Shown here: piece after piece, positions 23,574 through 31,835 of the stretch
Position numbering within the stretch: the stretch's first letter is position 1
How the letters are laid out: each line of letters begins with the position of its first letter
DNA from: Mesorhizobium norvegicum
Lineage (GTDB): Bacteria > Pseudomonadota > Alphaproteobacteria > Rhizobiales > Rhizobiaceae
Direction of reading: 5' to 3'
NCBI RefSeq assembly: GCF_004919685.1
Contig: NZ_SMYZ01000054.1
Location: 180,049 to 221,185, forward strand
DNA: 41,137 nucleotides
Notes under the pieces: generated by a model
Told to the model about the DNA's origin: nothing
The model's database searches: none
Seen by the model: only the letters and a program-made list of their open reading frames with translations
Position numbers and translations under genes: made by a program

Positions 23574-24572
23574 ATGGCACTGACAATTGACCAGCCGATC
23601 GAACAAAAACAGCAATCCCTGCCGGCAAGGTTGTTTGCCAGCCAGACCTTCTGGGTGGTGATCGCCGTCATCCTGGCCTGTCTGTTCCTGTCGTTTGCCA
23701 CCGACGCCTTCGCCACGTCGAAGAACCTCTACAACATCACCCGCAACATCACTTTCGTCGCCATCATCGCGCTCGGCATGACCTTCGTCATCATCACCGG
23801 CGGCATCGACCTTTCGGTCGGCTCGGTACTGTGCCTGTCGTCGATGGTGCTGGCCGTCACCATGCATGCCGGCTACTCGATCGAGGTCGGCATCCTGGCT
23901 TCGATCGCCACGGCGCTTGCCATCGGCGCGTTCAACGGCATCCTGATCGCCTATCTCGGCTTTCCACCCTTCGTGGTGACGCTCGGCATGCTGTCGATCG
24001 CGCGCAGCCTGGCCATGGTCGCCTCCAACAACACCGTCGTCTTCCAGTTCGGGCCGGACCACGCCAAGCTGCTGGCATTGGGCGGCGGCGCCTGGGTGTT
24101 CGGCATCGCCAATCCGGTGCTTTACATGATCCTTCTGGCGCTGATCACCGGCTTCATCCTGCGCTGGACCAAGTTCGGCCGGCACATCTTCGCCATCGGC
24201 GGCAATGAGCATGCGGCGACGCTGACCGGCGTTCCGGTGCGTCAGATCAAGGTTGCCGTCTACATGATCTCGGCGTTGTCGGCAGGTATTGCCGGCATCG
24301 TCCAGACCGGGTGGCTGGGCGCCGTCACCACCAATCTCGGCACCGGCATGGAGCTGCAGGTGATCGCCGCCACCGTCATTGGCGGTGCCAATCTGGCCGG
24401 CGGCGTCGGCACCGCCTTCGGCGCCATCGTTGGCGCGGCCCTGATCGAGGTGATCCGCAACAGCCTCGGCCTGCTCGGCATCAATGCCTTCTGGCAAGGC
24501 GTGTTCATCGGCGGCGCCATCCTGCTGGCGGTGCTGTTCGACCGCATCCGCAATTTCCGCCGCAGCGAGTAG
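23574..24572 (+). CDS. Sugar ABC transporter permease (CUT2/RbsC family)
   Basis: Membrane subunit of 332 aa with about 9-10 helices and the motifs FVIITGGIDLSVGSVLCL and IAATVIGGANLAGGVGTAFG. A single permease gene is present, so the channel is probably a homodimer. It partners the ATPase just upstream and the divergent binding protein. A 47-bp palindrome separates it from the SDR gene. Confidence 0.92.
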   Translation: MALTIDQPIEQKQQSLPARLFASQTFWVVIAVILACLFLSFATDAFATSKNLYNITRNITFVAIIALGMTFVIITGGIDLSVGSVLCLSSMVLAVTMHAGYSIEVGILASIATALAIGAFNGILIAYLGFPPFVVTLGMLSIARSLAMVASNNTVVFQFGPDHAKLLALGGGAWVFGIANPVLYMILLALITGFILRWTKFGRHIFAIGGNEHAATLTGVPVRQIKVAVYMISALSAGIAGIVQTGWLGAVTTNLGTGMELQVIAATVIGGANLAGGVGTAFGAIVGAALIEVIRNSLGLLGINAFWQGVFIGGAILLAVLFDRIRNFRRSE

Positions 24573-24573
24573 G

Positions 24574-24620
24574 ACCATGATCCCGAAAAGTGGAAACCGG
24601 TTTTCGGACAAGATCATGGT
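24574..24620. repeat. 47-bp palindromic element between permease and SDR genes
   Basis: Ends ACCATGATC and GATCATGGT are perfect inverse copies; inside, CCGAAAA pairs with TTTTCGG around GTGGAAACCGG. This short element is of a type I associate with intergenic spaces of many Rhizobiales genomes. Here it starts one base after the stop codon and could act as an mRNA stem between the two genes. Confidence 0.75.
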
Positions 24621-24638
24621 CAAACGACAAACGGTGTG

Positions 24639-25406
24639 ATGACAAACTCCCTGTTCAGCCTTGATGGGCGGCTTGCTCTGATCACCGGTTCTGGCCAAGG
24701 CATAGGTTTCGCCCTGGCTCGCGGTCTCGCTGAACACGGCGCCAGCGTGGTGCTCAATGGCCGCGATGCCGCCAGGATCGACAGCGCCGTCGAAAAGCTG
24801 CGCGATGCCGGCTTCAAGGCGCATGCCTCGGGTTTCGACGTCGCCGATTTTCAAGCGGTCAACGCCGACGTCGCCCGCATCGAGGCCGAGATCGGCGCCA
24901 TCGACATCCTCGTCAACAATGCCGGTGTGCAATTCCGCGCGCCGCTCGAGGATTTTCCCGAGGAGCAATGGGATCGGCTGTTCAAGACCAACGTGTCCGG
25001 CGCCTTCCACGCCGGCAAGGCGGTGGCCCGCAACATGATCCCGCGCGGCAAGGGCAAGATCATCAACATCGGCTCGGTGCAGAGCGAACTGGCAAGGCCG
25101 AACATCGCGCCCTACACCGCAACCAAGGGCGCGATCCGCAACCTGACCCGAGGCATGTGCGCCGACTGGGCGAGATACGGCCTGCAGATCAACGCGATCG
25201 CGCCCGGCTATTTCCGCACCGAGATGAACCAGGCGCTGGTCGACAATCCGGAATTTTCCGCCTGGCTGGAAAAGCGCACTCCAGCCGGGCGCTGGGGCAA
25301 TGTCGACGAGCTGATCGGCGCCGCCGTCTTCCTCGCCTCCGACGCATCGTCCTTCGTCAACGGCCATACGCTGTATGTCGATGGCGGCATGACGGCTTCG
25401 GTTTGA
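24639..25406 (+). CDS. SDR oxidoreductase, gluconate 5-dehydrogenase-like
   Basis: Classical short-chain dehydrogenase of 255 aa. NAD(P) motif TGSGQGIG (residues 16-23), NNAG, catalytic Ser146, Tyr159 and Lys163. The C-terminal stretch TPAGRWGNVDELIGAAVFLA and VNGHTLYVDGGMTASV is characteristic of gluconate 5-dehydrogenase (Gno/IdnO), which interconverts gluconate and 5-ketogluconate. Last gene of the ATPase-permease transcript, which suggests that the imported compound is a ketogluconate or related aldonate. The start is ATG 24639; an adjacent GTG (24636) is equally possible. No clear ribosome binding site. Confidence 0.85.
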   Translation: MTNSLFSLDGRLALITGSGQGIGFALARGLAEHGASVVLNGRDAARIDSAVEKLRDAGFKAHASGFDVADFQAVNADVARIEAEIGAIDILVNNAGVQFRAPLEDFPEEQWDRLFKTNVSGAFHAGKAVARNMIPRGKGKIINIGSVQSELARPNIAPYTATKGAIRNLTRGMCADWARYGLQINAIAPGYFRTEMNQALVDNPEFSAWLEKRTPAGRWGNVDELIGAAVFLASDASSFVNGHTLYVDGGMTASV

Positions 25407-25418
25407 TAGGGTGTTCTT

Positions 25419-25626
25419 CCCTTCTCCCCTTGTGGGGCCCGAAGGGCGGGCGAGGCCCGTGACTCGCCCAGGGTGGTGGATCGGCGCGTAGCGCCGAGAC
25501 GGATGAGGGGTGTTCCAGCGGAGTGAGACGCTGATGTTCCAGCGGAGTGAGGCGTTGTGTTCCCTGGAACACCCCTCATCCGACCGAGCTTCGCTCGGCC
25601 ACCTTCTCCCACAAGGGGAGAAGGGG
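25419..25626. repeat. Dispersed palindromic repeat, copy B, with an internal 24-bp tandem duplication
   Basis: Ends CCCTTCTCCCCTTGTGGG and CCCACAAGGGGAGAAGGGG are inverse copies; inside are inverted ATGAGGGGTGTTCC and GGAACACCCCTCAT. The unit beginning TGTTCCAGCGGAGTGAG occurs twice in tandem (25511-25534 and from 25535). The element occupies about half of the 392-bp gap between the SDR and AraC genes; the remaining bases before 25798 show no feature beyond the ribosome binding site of the AraC gene. Confidence 0.85.
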
Positions 25627-25798
25627 AAACCAACGTTGGCGCTATTCGTTCCTGTGCCTATCGCTCAGTCTGAAAATCCACAGGCATCGGCCGTCATCCG
25701 ATCCCGTCGCGGCCCCAAGTCTTGACGCGGCCCCCAACTCAGCCGCACAATCCCCGCTGCAGGCGAAGGGAGGCCAGTCGTCTGCGGGAGGAATACCC

Positions 25799-26626
25799 AT
25801 GACGGAAGCGATCAGGCTCTACTGGGGCCGGTTCGGACATGTTTCTGTCCTGAATGTCGCAAGCGACTTCGTCACCCATGCCCATGTCGAGGCGCATCTG
25901 ATCATCTGGCTGGAAGGCACGGCCGGGGAGATGACCATCGGCCGCGAAACGGTACCGCTTGGACCGCGCACCGCCGCCGGCATCAACTCCTTCCAGCCGC
26001 ACAGCCATGTTCTGTCGCGAGACGGCACACCGGGCCTGTTCCTCGCCTTCTACATCGATCCCGACTGGGCGCGGCGCCGCCGCGACCTGCCTTCGTCCGC
26101 GCCGCTGTTCTCACAAGCCGCGATCACGCTGGAGCCCTGGCTGCACCAGGCAGCCGCCAATCTGCTCGACCATCTCAGCGACAATGAGAGCATCGACGAC
26201 ATCGCCAATTACGAGATCGAGCGTTTCATCGATAGCGTGCTCGATGCCGCCGATGCCTCGGCGCCGCAGGAGGCGCGTGTTCGCATCAACACCATGCAGG
26301 ATTTCCGTGTCCGCAAGGCGATCCAGCTGATGAAGGCCAATGTCTGCGAGCGCATCTGTTTCGATGATGTGGCGCGCAGCGTCGGCCTGTCGCGGCCGCA
26401 TTTCTTCGCGCTGTTCAAGGAACAGACCAATCTGACGCCCAACGTCTACTGGAACACGCTGCGCATGGAGGAAGCGGTGCGGCAGCTGCAATGGTCGCAG
26501 GAGCCGCTGATCTCGGTCGCCTGCAATCTCGGCTTCACCACGCAGGGCAATTTCTCGCGCTTCTTCCGCGACCATGTCGGCGTGCCGCCGACGCTCTACC
26601 GCGAGGCCGCGCGGGCGATCGCCTGA
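25799..26626 (+). CDS. AraC-family transcriptional regulator
   Basis: Regulator of 275 aa: an N-terminal cupin-like sensor region (HAHVEAHLIIWLEG, HSHVLSRDGTPG) and a C-terminal double helix-turn-helix (about residues 170-275) with DVARSVGLSRPHFFALFKEQ and the AraC signature LGFTTQGNFSRFFRDHVGVPP. ATG 25799 has GGGAGG eight bases upstream; the frame extends far upstream through repeat B but that part is not protein-like. It faces the molybdenum hydroxylase cluster in the same direction, 137 bp away, and is the obvious candidate to activate it. Confidence 0.92.
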   Translation: MTEAIRLYWGRFGHVSVLNVASDFVTHAHVEAHLIIWLEGTAGEMTIGRETVPLGPRTAAGINSFQPHSHVLSRDGTPGLFLAFYIDPDWARRRRDLPSSAPLFSQAAITLEPWLHQAAANLLDHLSDNESIDDIANYEIERFIDSVLDAADASAPQEARVRINTMQDFRVRKAIQLMKANVCERICFDDVARSVGLSRPHFFALFKEQTNLTPNVYWNTLRMEEAVRQLQWSQEPLISVACNLGFTTQGNFSRFFRDHVGVPPTLYREAARAIA

Positions 26627-26763
26627 ACCAGCCGCCCGCCGCCCTTTTTCAGACTCCCACCGTTTTTCAGACTCCTTGATACGCGCTCAAGACGCATTGA
26701 TAAGCGCCGCTGAAATGGCCGCCCTACCCTTGCACCGGATCGTTTTTGCAAGGGAACATTTGA

Positions 26764-27207
26764 ATGGCCAAAGTCACCATCTCCAGCGTCATCGACGCGC
26801 CGGTCGAAAAGGTCTGGGCGCGCATACGCGACTTCAACGGACTGCCAAGCTGGCATCCGCGCATGGTCGAGAGCCATATCGAGGGCGGCAAGGATGCCTC
26901 GACGATCGGCAGCGTGCGCAATTTCCAGCTCGCCAGCGGCGCCCGCATCCGTGAAAAACTGCTCGACTTCTCAGACCAGAATTTCCTCGTCAGCTACTCC
27001 ATCCTGGAGACGCCGCAGCCGCTCACCAACCACAAGGCGACGCTGCAGTTGCGGCGCGTGACCGATGGCGACCGCACCTATGCCGAATGGACCGCCAGCT
27101 TCGACGCCGCGCCCGAGGAAGCCGACAAGATTGCCGAGGGCATGGGCGCCAATGTTTTTCAGGGCGGTTTCAACGCCCTGAAAAGCCATTTCGCCGGTCA
27201 GAGCTGA
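26764..27207 (+). CDS. SRPBCC-family protein (CoxG/polyketide cyclase-like)
   Basis: START/Bet v 1-like small protein, 147 aa: VTISSVIDAPVEKVWARIRD, FNGLPSWHPRMVES, and a C-terminal helix ending in FQGGFNALKSHF. CoxG-type SRPBCC proteins are common companions of cox-like molybdenum hydroxylases, where they are thought to help membrane recruitment or assembly. It heads the cluster and lies 13 bp before the FAD subunit gene. AGGGA precedes the ATG. Confidence 0.85.
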   Translation: MAKVTISSVIDAPVEKVWARIRDFNGLPSWHPRMVESHIEGGKDASTIGSVRNFQLASGARIREKLLDFSDQNFLVSYSILETPQPLTNHKATLQLRRVTDGDRTYAEWTASFDAAPEEADKIAEGMGANVFQGGFNALKSHFAGQS

Positions 27208-27220
27208 CAGGAGCCAGGCC

Positions 27221-28015
27221 ATGGCGCTAGCACTGCAGACTTTTGCAACGGTGAACGACGCCAACGCGGCGCTGAAAGCCGCTGGCACACGCTATCTCGG
27301 TGGCGGTACGCTCGTGGTCCGCGCGGCCAATGAAGGCGATGTTTCGGTCTCCGGTCTTATCAGGTCGACCGAGCCGTCTCTGTCCACCATCGCGGTTGCC
27401 GGCGGCAAGGTGCGCATCGGCGCTTCGGTGACCATGGCGGCGATCGCCCGTCATCCGGACCTCGGCGCACTTGCCAAGGCCGCCCGCGCCGTCGGAGGCC
27501 CGGCGATCCGCAACATGGCGACCGTCGGCGGCAATCTGTTTGCCCCGGCTCCCTATGGTGATTTCGCTGTTGCCCTGCTGGCGCTCGACGCCACGGTCAG
27601 CACCGATGACGGCGAAACGCCGATCGAGACCTTCCTGGCCAGTCGGGACGGCAGCCGCGCCATCGTCACTTCGGTCGGGTTCACGCTTCCCCCGCAAGGC
27701 GGCTTTCGCTTCCTGAAAGTGTCCCGGGTGAAGCCGAAGGGGATCTCGGTGCTCAGCATCGCCGCTGTTCTGAAACAGTCGCCGGACGGCACCGTCGCTT
27801 CGGCGCGGATCGCGCTCGGCTGTATGGCCGACCGGCCAGTGCGTGCCGGCGCGGCGGAAAGGGCTCTGCTCGGCCGGACGCTGACCGCTGACGGCATCGC
27901 GCCGGCTCTGGCCGCAGCCAGTGATGGCACCTCGCCGATCACCGATCCGATTGCCAGCGCCTGGTATCGCAACGAAGTCCTGCCGGTCCATCTCGGCCGG
28001 CTGCTGCTCGCATAA
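27221..28015 (+). CDS. FAD-binding subunit of a molybdenum hydroxylase (CoxM-like)
   Basis: Medium subunit of a xanthine oxidase/CO dehydrogenase-type enzyme; it passes electrons from the 2Fe-2S subunit to an acceptor through FAD. FAD motifs YLGGGTLVVR (variant of AGGQSL) and ATVGGNLFAPAPYGDFA are present. At 264 aa it is slightly short for the family. GGAG precedes the ATG. It is followed by the iron-sulfur subunit after 60 bp. Confidence 0.9.
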   Translation: MALALQTFATVNDANAALKAAGTRYLGGGTLVVRAANEGDVSVSGLIRSTEPSLSTIAVAGGKVRIGASVTMAAIARHPDLGALAKAARAVGGPAIRNMATVGGNLFAPAPYGDFAVALLALDATVSTDDGETPIETFLASRDGSRAIVTSVGFTLPPQGGFRFLKVSRVKPKGISVLSIAAVLKQSPDGTVASARIALGCMADRPVRAGAAERALLGRTLTADGIAPALAAASDGTSPITDPIASAWYRNEVLPVHLGRLLLA

Positions 28016-28075
28016 TATTTCGTTCGGGGGCGCGCGTCTGTCCGATGGTTCGGGCAGGCGCGCTGGGAGGAAAAC

Positions 28076-28558
28076 ATGGCAAAGGTTCCGGTTCAGTTCA
28101 CGCTCAACGGCTCGGAAAAGGCCGAATTCGTCGACAGCGGCACGACGCTGCTTCATGCGCTGCGCGACAAGATCGGCGACACCTCGCCGAAAGGCGGTTG
28201 CCATCAGGGCACTTGCGGTGCCTGTTCGGTCATCATCGACGGCGAGCTCCGGCTCTCCTGCCTGACCTTGGCCGAGACCTGCGATGGCGCCGTCATCAGC
28301 ACCACGTCAGGGCTTTCCGATTCTGGCGTCTTGCATCCCTTGCAGCGCGCCTTCCTCGACACCTTCGCCACGCAATGCGGCTTCTGCACGCCGGGCATGA
28401 TCATGGCGGCCAAGGTGCTGCTCGACCACACGCCCAACCCCAGCCGCGACGAGGTGGTCGAGGCGCTGTCGGGCAACATCTGCCGCTGCACCGGCTACGA
28501 GCCGATCATCCAGGCGGTGCTGACCGCCGCGCGGTCCAACTCGCAGAACGCGGCTTGA
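28076..28558 (+). CDS. 2Fe-2S subunit of a molybdenum hydroxylase (CoxS-like)
   Basis: Small subunit, 160 aa, with two 2Fe-2S clusters: plant-ferredoxin type cysteines C42, C47, C50, C62 (GGCHQGTCGACSV), and the helical-domain set C101, C104, C136, C138 (CGFCTPG, NICRCTGY). All eight ligands are intact. GGAGG lies upstream of the ATG. It leads directly into the molybdopterin subunit gene. Confidence 0.95.
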   Translation: MAKVPVQFTLNGSEKAEFVDSGTTLLHALRDKIGDTSPKGGCHQGTCGACSVIIDGELRLSCLTLAETCDGAVISTTSGLSDSGVLHPLQRAFLDTFATQCGFCTPGMIMAAKVLLDHTPNPSRDEVVEALSGNICRCTGYEPIIQAVLTAARSNSQNAA

Positions 28559-28571
28559 GGGAACAAAACGA

Positions 28572-29939
28572 ATGGAACTGCGCAAGAGCTACTTCGCCGA
28601 TGTCCGCAAGGACGATCTGCACGAGATCGGCCAGCCAAGGCCGCGCTCGGATTCGCCCGGCCATGTCACCGGCAAGACCGCCTTTTTTGCTGACCGCAAC
28701 TTTCCCGGCATGCTGCATCTGAAGATGGTGCGCAGCCCGCACCACCATGCCCGTATCCGCTCGATCGACACCTCGGAGGCCGAGAAGCATCCGGGCGTCG
28801 TCAGAGTGCTGACCGCCAAGGACGTGCCGCACAATGTCAACACCATCCTGATCCTGATCCAGATCGGGCCGGAGGACGAAACCGTGCTGGCCGACGGCAA
28901 GGTGCGCTGGAAGGGCGAGGCCGTGGTGGCGGTGCTGGCCGAGACCGAGCGCGCGGCCCAAGAAGCGGCCGCCAAGGTCAAGGTCGACTATGAGGTGCTG
29001 CCGGCCGTCTTCGACATGGAAGAGGCGCTGAAGCCCGGCGCGCCGCTGGTCAACGAATATCACGGCCAGAATTACTACCTCTATGACAGCGGCGAGTGCC
29101 GCAAGGTGCGCTTCGGCGATGTCGAAGCGGGCTTCGCCGGCGCCGATCATATCCTCGAGCAGAGCTACCAGTCCTCGCCGATCGAGCATGCGCCGACCGA
29201 GACCACCGGCTGCGTGGTGACGCCCGAGGGCAATGACCGCTTCACCTGCTACACCAACACGCAGGCGATGTTCTTCACGCTCGACAACACCTCGATCATC
29301 CTGCAGATGCCCGGCAGCAAATTGCATTTCGTCGGCGGCACCGTCGGCGGCGGCTTTGGCGGCAAGGTCGACGTCATCGTCGAGCCGATCGCCATCCTCG
29401 GCGCCAAATTAACCGGGCGACCGGTCTGTTTTATCTACAGCCGCGAGGAGGAGATGCAGATATCGTCACCGCGCGCGGCCGAAAAGGTCGTCATCAAGGA
29501 CGGCGTCATGAAGGACGGCCGCATCGTCGCGCGCAAGGTCACCGGCTACACCGATGCCGGCGCCTATTCGCGCCACTCGCCCTATGGCGCACAGAAGGGT
29601 GCGGGGCACTATCCCGGCCCCTACACGATCCCTAATGTCTGGATCGACACTTACTGCGTCTACACCAACCGCACGCCCTCCTCCGCCATGCGCGGCTTCG
29701 GCGTCACCATCGGCGACTTCGCGCTGGAGGTGCAGATGGACAAGCTGGCGCGGCTGATCGGCATGGATCCGCTCGAATTCCGCTTCATCAACGCCTATCG
29801 CGACGGCGACATGAAGGCGCATCGCCAGCCGACCGAGGGCGCGGCTCTGATCGAGTGCATGCAGGAAGCCTCGCGCGCCGCCAACTGGCCGGTGGCGGAG
29901 AAATTCATGGCGATGTCCTCCTATGTGAAGGGAGTTTGA
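28572..29939 (+). CDS. Molybdopterin-binding subunit of a molybdenum hydroxylase, N-terminal half (CoxL-like, split)
   Basis: First part of the catalytic subunit, 455 aa: the a/b hammerhead domain (about residues 30-150) and first molybdopterin-binding domain, with GGGFGGK (259-265) and AMRGFG (372-377). In most relatives the chain goes on for about 300 residues more; here it stops at a TGA just after the first cofactor domain and the rest is encoded by the next ORF in another frame. The GFGGK and AMRGFG motifs are of the xanthine/aldehyde oxidoreductase kind and not the CO dehydrogenase AYRCSFR loop. Substrate unknown. Confidence 0.88.
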   Translation: MELRKSYFADVRKDDLHEIGQPRPRSDSPGHVTGKTAFFADRNFPGMLHLKMVRSPHHHARIRSIDTSEAEKHPGVVRVLTAKDVPHNVNTILILIQIGPEDETVLADGKVRWKGEAVVAVLAETERAAQEAAAKVKVDYEVLPAVFDMEEALKPGAPLVNEYHGQNYYLYDSGECRKVRFGDVEAGFAGADHILEQSYQSSPIEHAPTETTGCVVTPEGNDRFTCYTNTQAMFFTLDNTSIILQMPGSKLHFVGGTVGGGFGGKVDVIVEPIAILGAKLTGRPVCFIYSREEEMQISSPRAAEKVVIKDGVMKDGRIVARKVTGYTDAGAYSRHSPYGAQKGAGHYPGPYTIPNVWIDTYCVYTNRTPSSAMRGFGVTIGDFALEVQMDKLARLIGMDPLEFRFINAYRDGDMKAHRQPTEGAALIECMQEASRAANWPVAEKFMAMSSYVKGV

Positions 29940-29940
29940 G

Positions 29941-30945
29941 ATGGCGATCAGGCGTGGACGCGGCGTCGCCGCGATCAACTATCCCACAGGCATGAACCTC
30001 GGCGGCGACCCGACGCAGGCGCTGGTCCACTCGACACCGACCGGCAATTTCATGGTGACGCTGTCCTCCGTCGATCTCGGCCAGGGCATGAAGCAGATCA
30101 TGGCGCAGATCTGCGCCGAGACGATCGGCGTGCCGACCGACCGTGTCGTCGTCGACACCGCCGACACCGACACCGGCCCGCACTGCATGGGCACCTTCGC
30201 CTCGCGCGGCACGCACCGCGCCGGCAACGCCGTCATCCAGGCGGCCAGGGAGGCCCGCCAGGTGATGCTGGAGGTGGCTGCCGAGGAGCTGGAAGTGAAT
30301 GCCTCCGACCTCGAGACCGACGGCCAGGGCAACATCCTGGTCAAGGGCGCGCCGCAGAAGTCGATCTCGATCTTCGATGTCGCGCTGTCGGCGCATTTCA
30401 AGCGCGGCCGCTCGATTTCCGGCCGCGGCATGTTCCTCATCCCGCGCTCCTATCCGGAGAAAGAGACCGGCGCGATGAAGCCATCGACCTGCTACGCGCA
30501 TGCCTGCACCGTGGCCGAGGTCGAGGTCGACGACGAGACCGGCGAAGTGACCGTGCTGACGGTCAAGAACGTCTTCGAGATCGGCCGCGCGCTGAACCCG
30601 AAAATGGTCGAGCAGCAGTTGGTCGGCGGCTCTTGGATGGGCATCAGCCACGCGCTCTACGAGACGACCGAGCCTTACTATCCCAACCGCGACCATGGCG
30701 GCACCGACTTCAACCAGTATCTGATGCCCGGCCCCGGCGACCTCGCCGAGACCGAGATCATCGTCCTGGAGCGTCCGTCTGCCGATGGACCGTACGGCGC
30801 CAAGGGACCGGGCGAAATGTGCGCCAACCCGCAAATCCCCGCGGTCGCCAATGCCGTGTTCGACGCTGTCGGCGTGCGCATCGACACGCTGCCGATAACG
30901 CCCGAGCGCATCTTGCGCGCGCTGAAGGCGCAAGCGGCGAACTGA
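29941..30945 (+). CDS. Molybdopterin-binding subunit of a molybdenum hydroxylase, C-terminal half (split)
   Basis: Second part of the catalytic subunit, 334 aa, starting where the family's second molybdopterin domain begins (RGRGVAAINY). It contains SSVDLGQGMKQIMAQI, ASRGTHRAGNAVI and the C-terminal GAKGPGEMCANPQIPAVANA, with the catalytic Glu at 292. The ATG lies one base after the previous stop and is served by GGAG at 29931-29934, inside the end of the first ORF, so it can be translated by itself. The two halves together give 789 residues, the normal length of an intact subunit. Confidence 0.88.
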   Translation: MAIRRGRGVAAINYPTGMNLGGDPTQALVHSTPTGNFMVTLSSVDLGQGMKQIMAQICAETIGVPTDRVVVDTADTDTGPHCMGTFASRGTHRAGNAVIQAAREARQVMLEVAAEELEVNASDLETDGQGNILVKGAPQKSISIFDVALSAHFKRGRSISGRGMFLIPRSYPEKETGAMKPSTCYAHACTVAEVEVDDETGEVTVLTVKNVFEIGRALNPKMVEQQLVGGSWMGISHALYETTEPYYPNRDHGGTDFNQYLMPGPGDLAETEIIVLERPSADGPYGAKGPGEMCANPQIPAVANAVFDAVGVRIDTLPITPERILRALKAQAAN

Positions 30946-30953
30946 GGGCTGCA

Positions 30954-31835
30954 ATGACTGGGACAAGCGCCGAGACTGTCGCGACCTCGCCGGAGGCGGT
31001 GGCGCAGCATCTGGCCGCCTCGCGCTATCTGGCCGATGAAAGCCTGTCGACCGCCATCTTCCTGGCGATCCGGCTGGGCAAGCCGCTGCTGCTCGAAGGC
31101 GCGCCAGGCGTCGGCAAGACCGAAGCGGCGAAGGCGATCGCGCAACTGCTCGACCGCGATCTGGTGCGGCTGCAATGCTACGAAGGCATCGACGCCGCGC
31201 ATGCGCTCTATGAGTGGAACTACCAGCGGCAGCTGCTCGCCATCCGCCATGCCGGCGAGCATGAGATCGACATCTATGACGACCGTTTCCTGATCGCCCG
31301 GCCGCTGCTGCAGGTGCTGAAAGCGCCAGAGCAGCGCGTGCTGCTGGTCGACGAGATCGACCGTTCCGACCACGAATTCGAGGCGCTGCTTCTAGAATTC
31401 CTCTCCGATTTCCAGATCAGCATTCCCGAACGCGGCACCATCCGCGCCACGGCACAGCCGATCGTCATCCTGACCTCGAACCGCACCCGGGAACTCGCCG
31501 AAGCGCTGCGCCGACGCTGCGTCTATCACTGGATCGGCTATCCCGACGCCGGGCGCGAAGCCGCCATCATCATGCTGCGCGCCGGCGATGTGGCGGAGAC
31601 AACGGCGCGTGCGGTGGCGGCAGCCGTGCAGACCATCCGCGCCCGGCCACTCGCCAAGCCGCCGGGTATTGCCGAGGCGGTCGAATGGGCCAACGCCGCC
31701 ACCATCCTGGAAAAGGGCGGCAGCCCGTGGCCGGAAGCCTTCCGCCGCGCCATCGGCGTGCTGATCAAGGACGAGGAGGATCTCTCCTACATCGCACCGG
31801 AGCTTGGACGGATCGTCGAGGAGGCGCTGGCGTGA
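30954..31835 (+). CDS. MoxR-type AAA+ ATPase (CoxD-like)
   Basis: AAA+ chaperone of 293 aa: Walker A GAPGVGKT (about residues 49-56), Walker B VLLVDEIDRSD, sensor TSNRTREL and the arginine finger region. CoxD-type MoxR ATPases act with VWA proteins of the CoxE type to mature the molybdenum/copper site of hydroxylases. The start is ATG 30954, 8 bp after the previous stop; the longer frame lies over the preceding gene. Its stop overlaps the GTG of the VWA gene (GTGA). Confidence 0.92.
   Translation: MTGTSAETVATSPEAVAQHLAASRYLADESLSTAIFLAIRLGKPLLLEGAPGVGKTEAAKAIAQLLDRDLVRLQCYEGIDAAHALYEWNYQRQLLAIRHAGEHEIDIYDDRFLIARPLLQVLKAPEQRVLLVDEIDRSDHEFEALLLEFLSDFQISIPERGTIRATAQPIVILTSNRTRELAEALRRRCVYHWIGYPDAGREAAIIMLRAGDVAETTARAVAAAVQTIRARPLAKPPGIAEAVEWANAATILEKGGSPWPEAFRRAIGVLIKDEEDLSYIAPELGRIVEEALA

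Noticed and set aside
25511..25558. Short direct repeats considered as a CRISPR array
   Set aside because: Only two adjacent units without spacers, inside a palindromic repeat element, and no cas genes nearby.
26645..26675. TTTTTCAGACTCC repeated twice before the CoxG-like gene
   Set aside because: Two 13-bp copies 18 bp apart in a short gap; no symmetry and no clear link to a regulator, so it may be chance.
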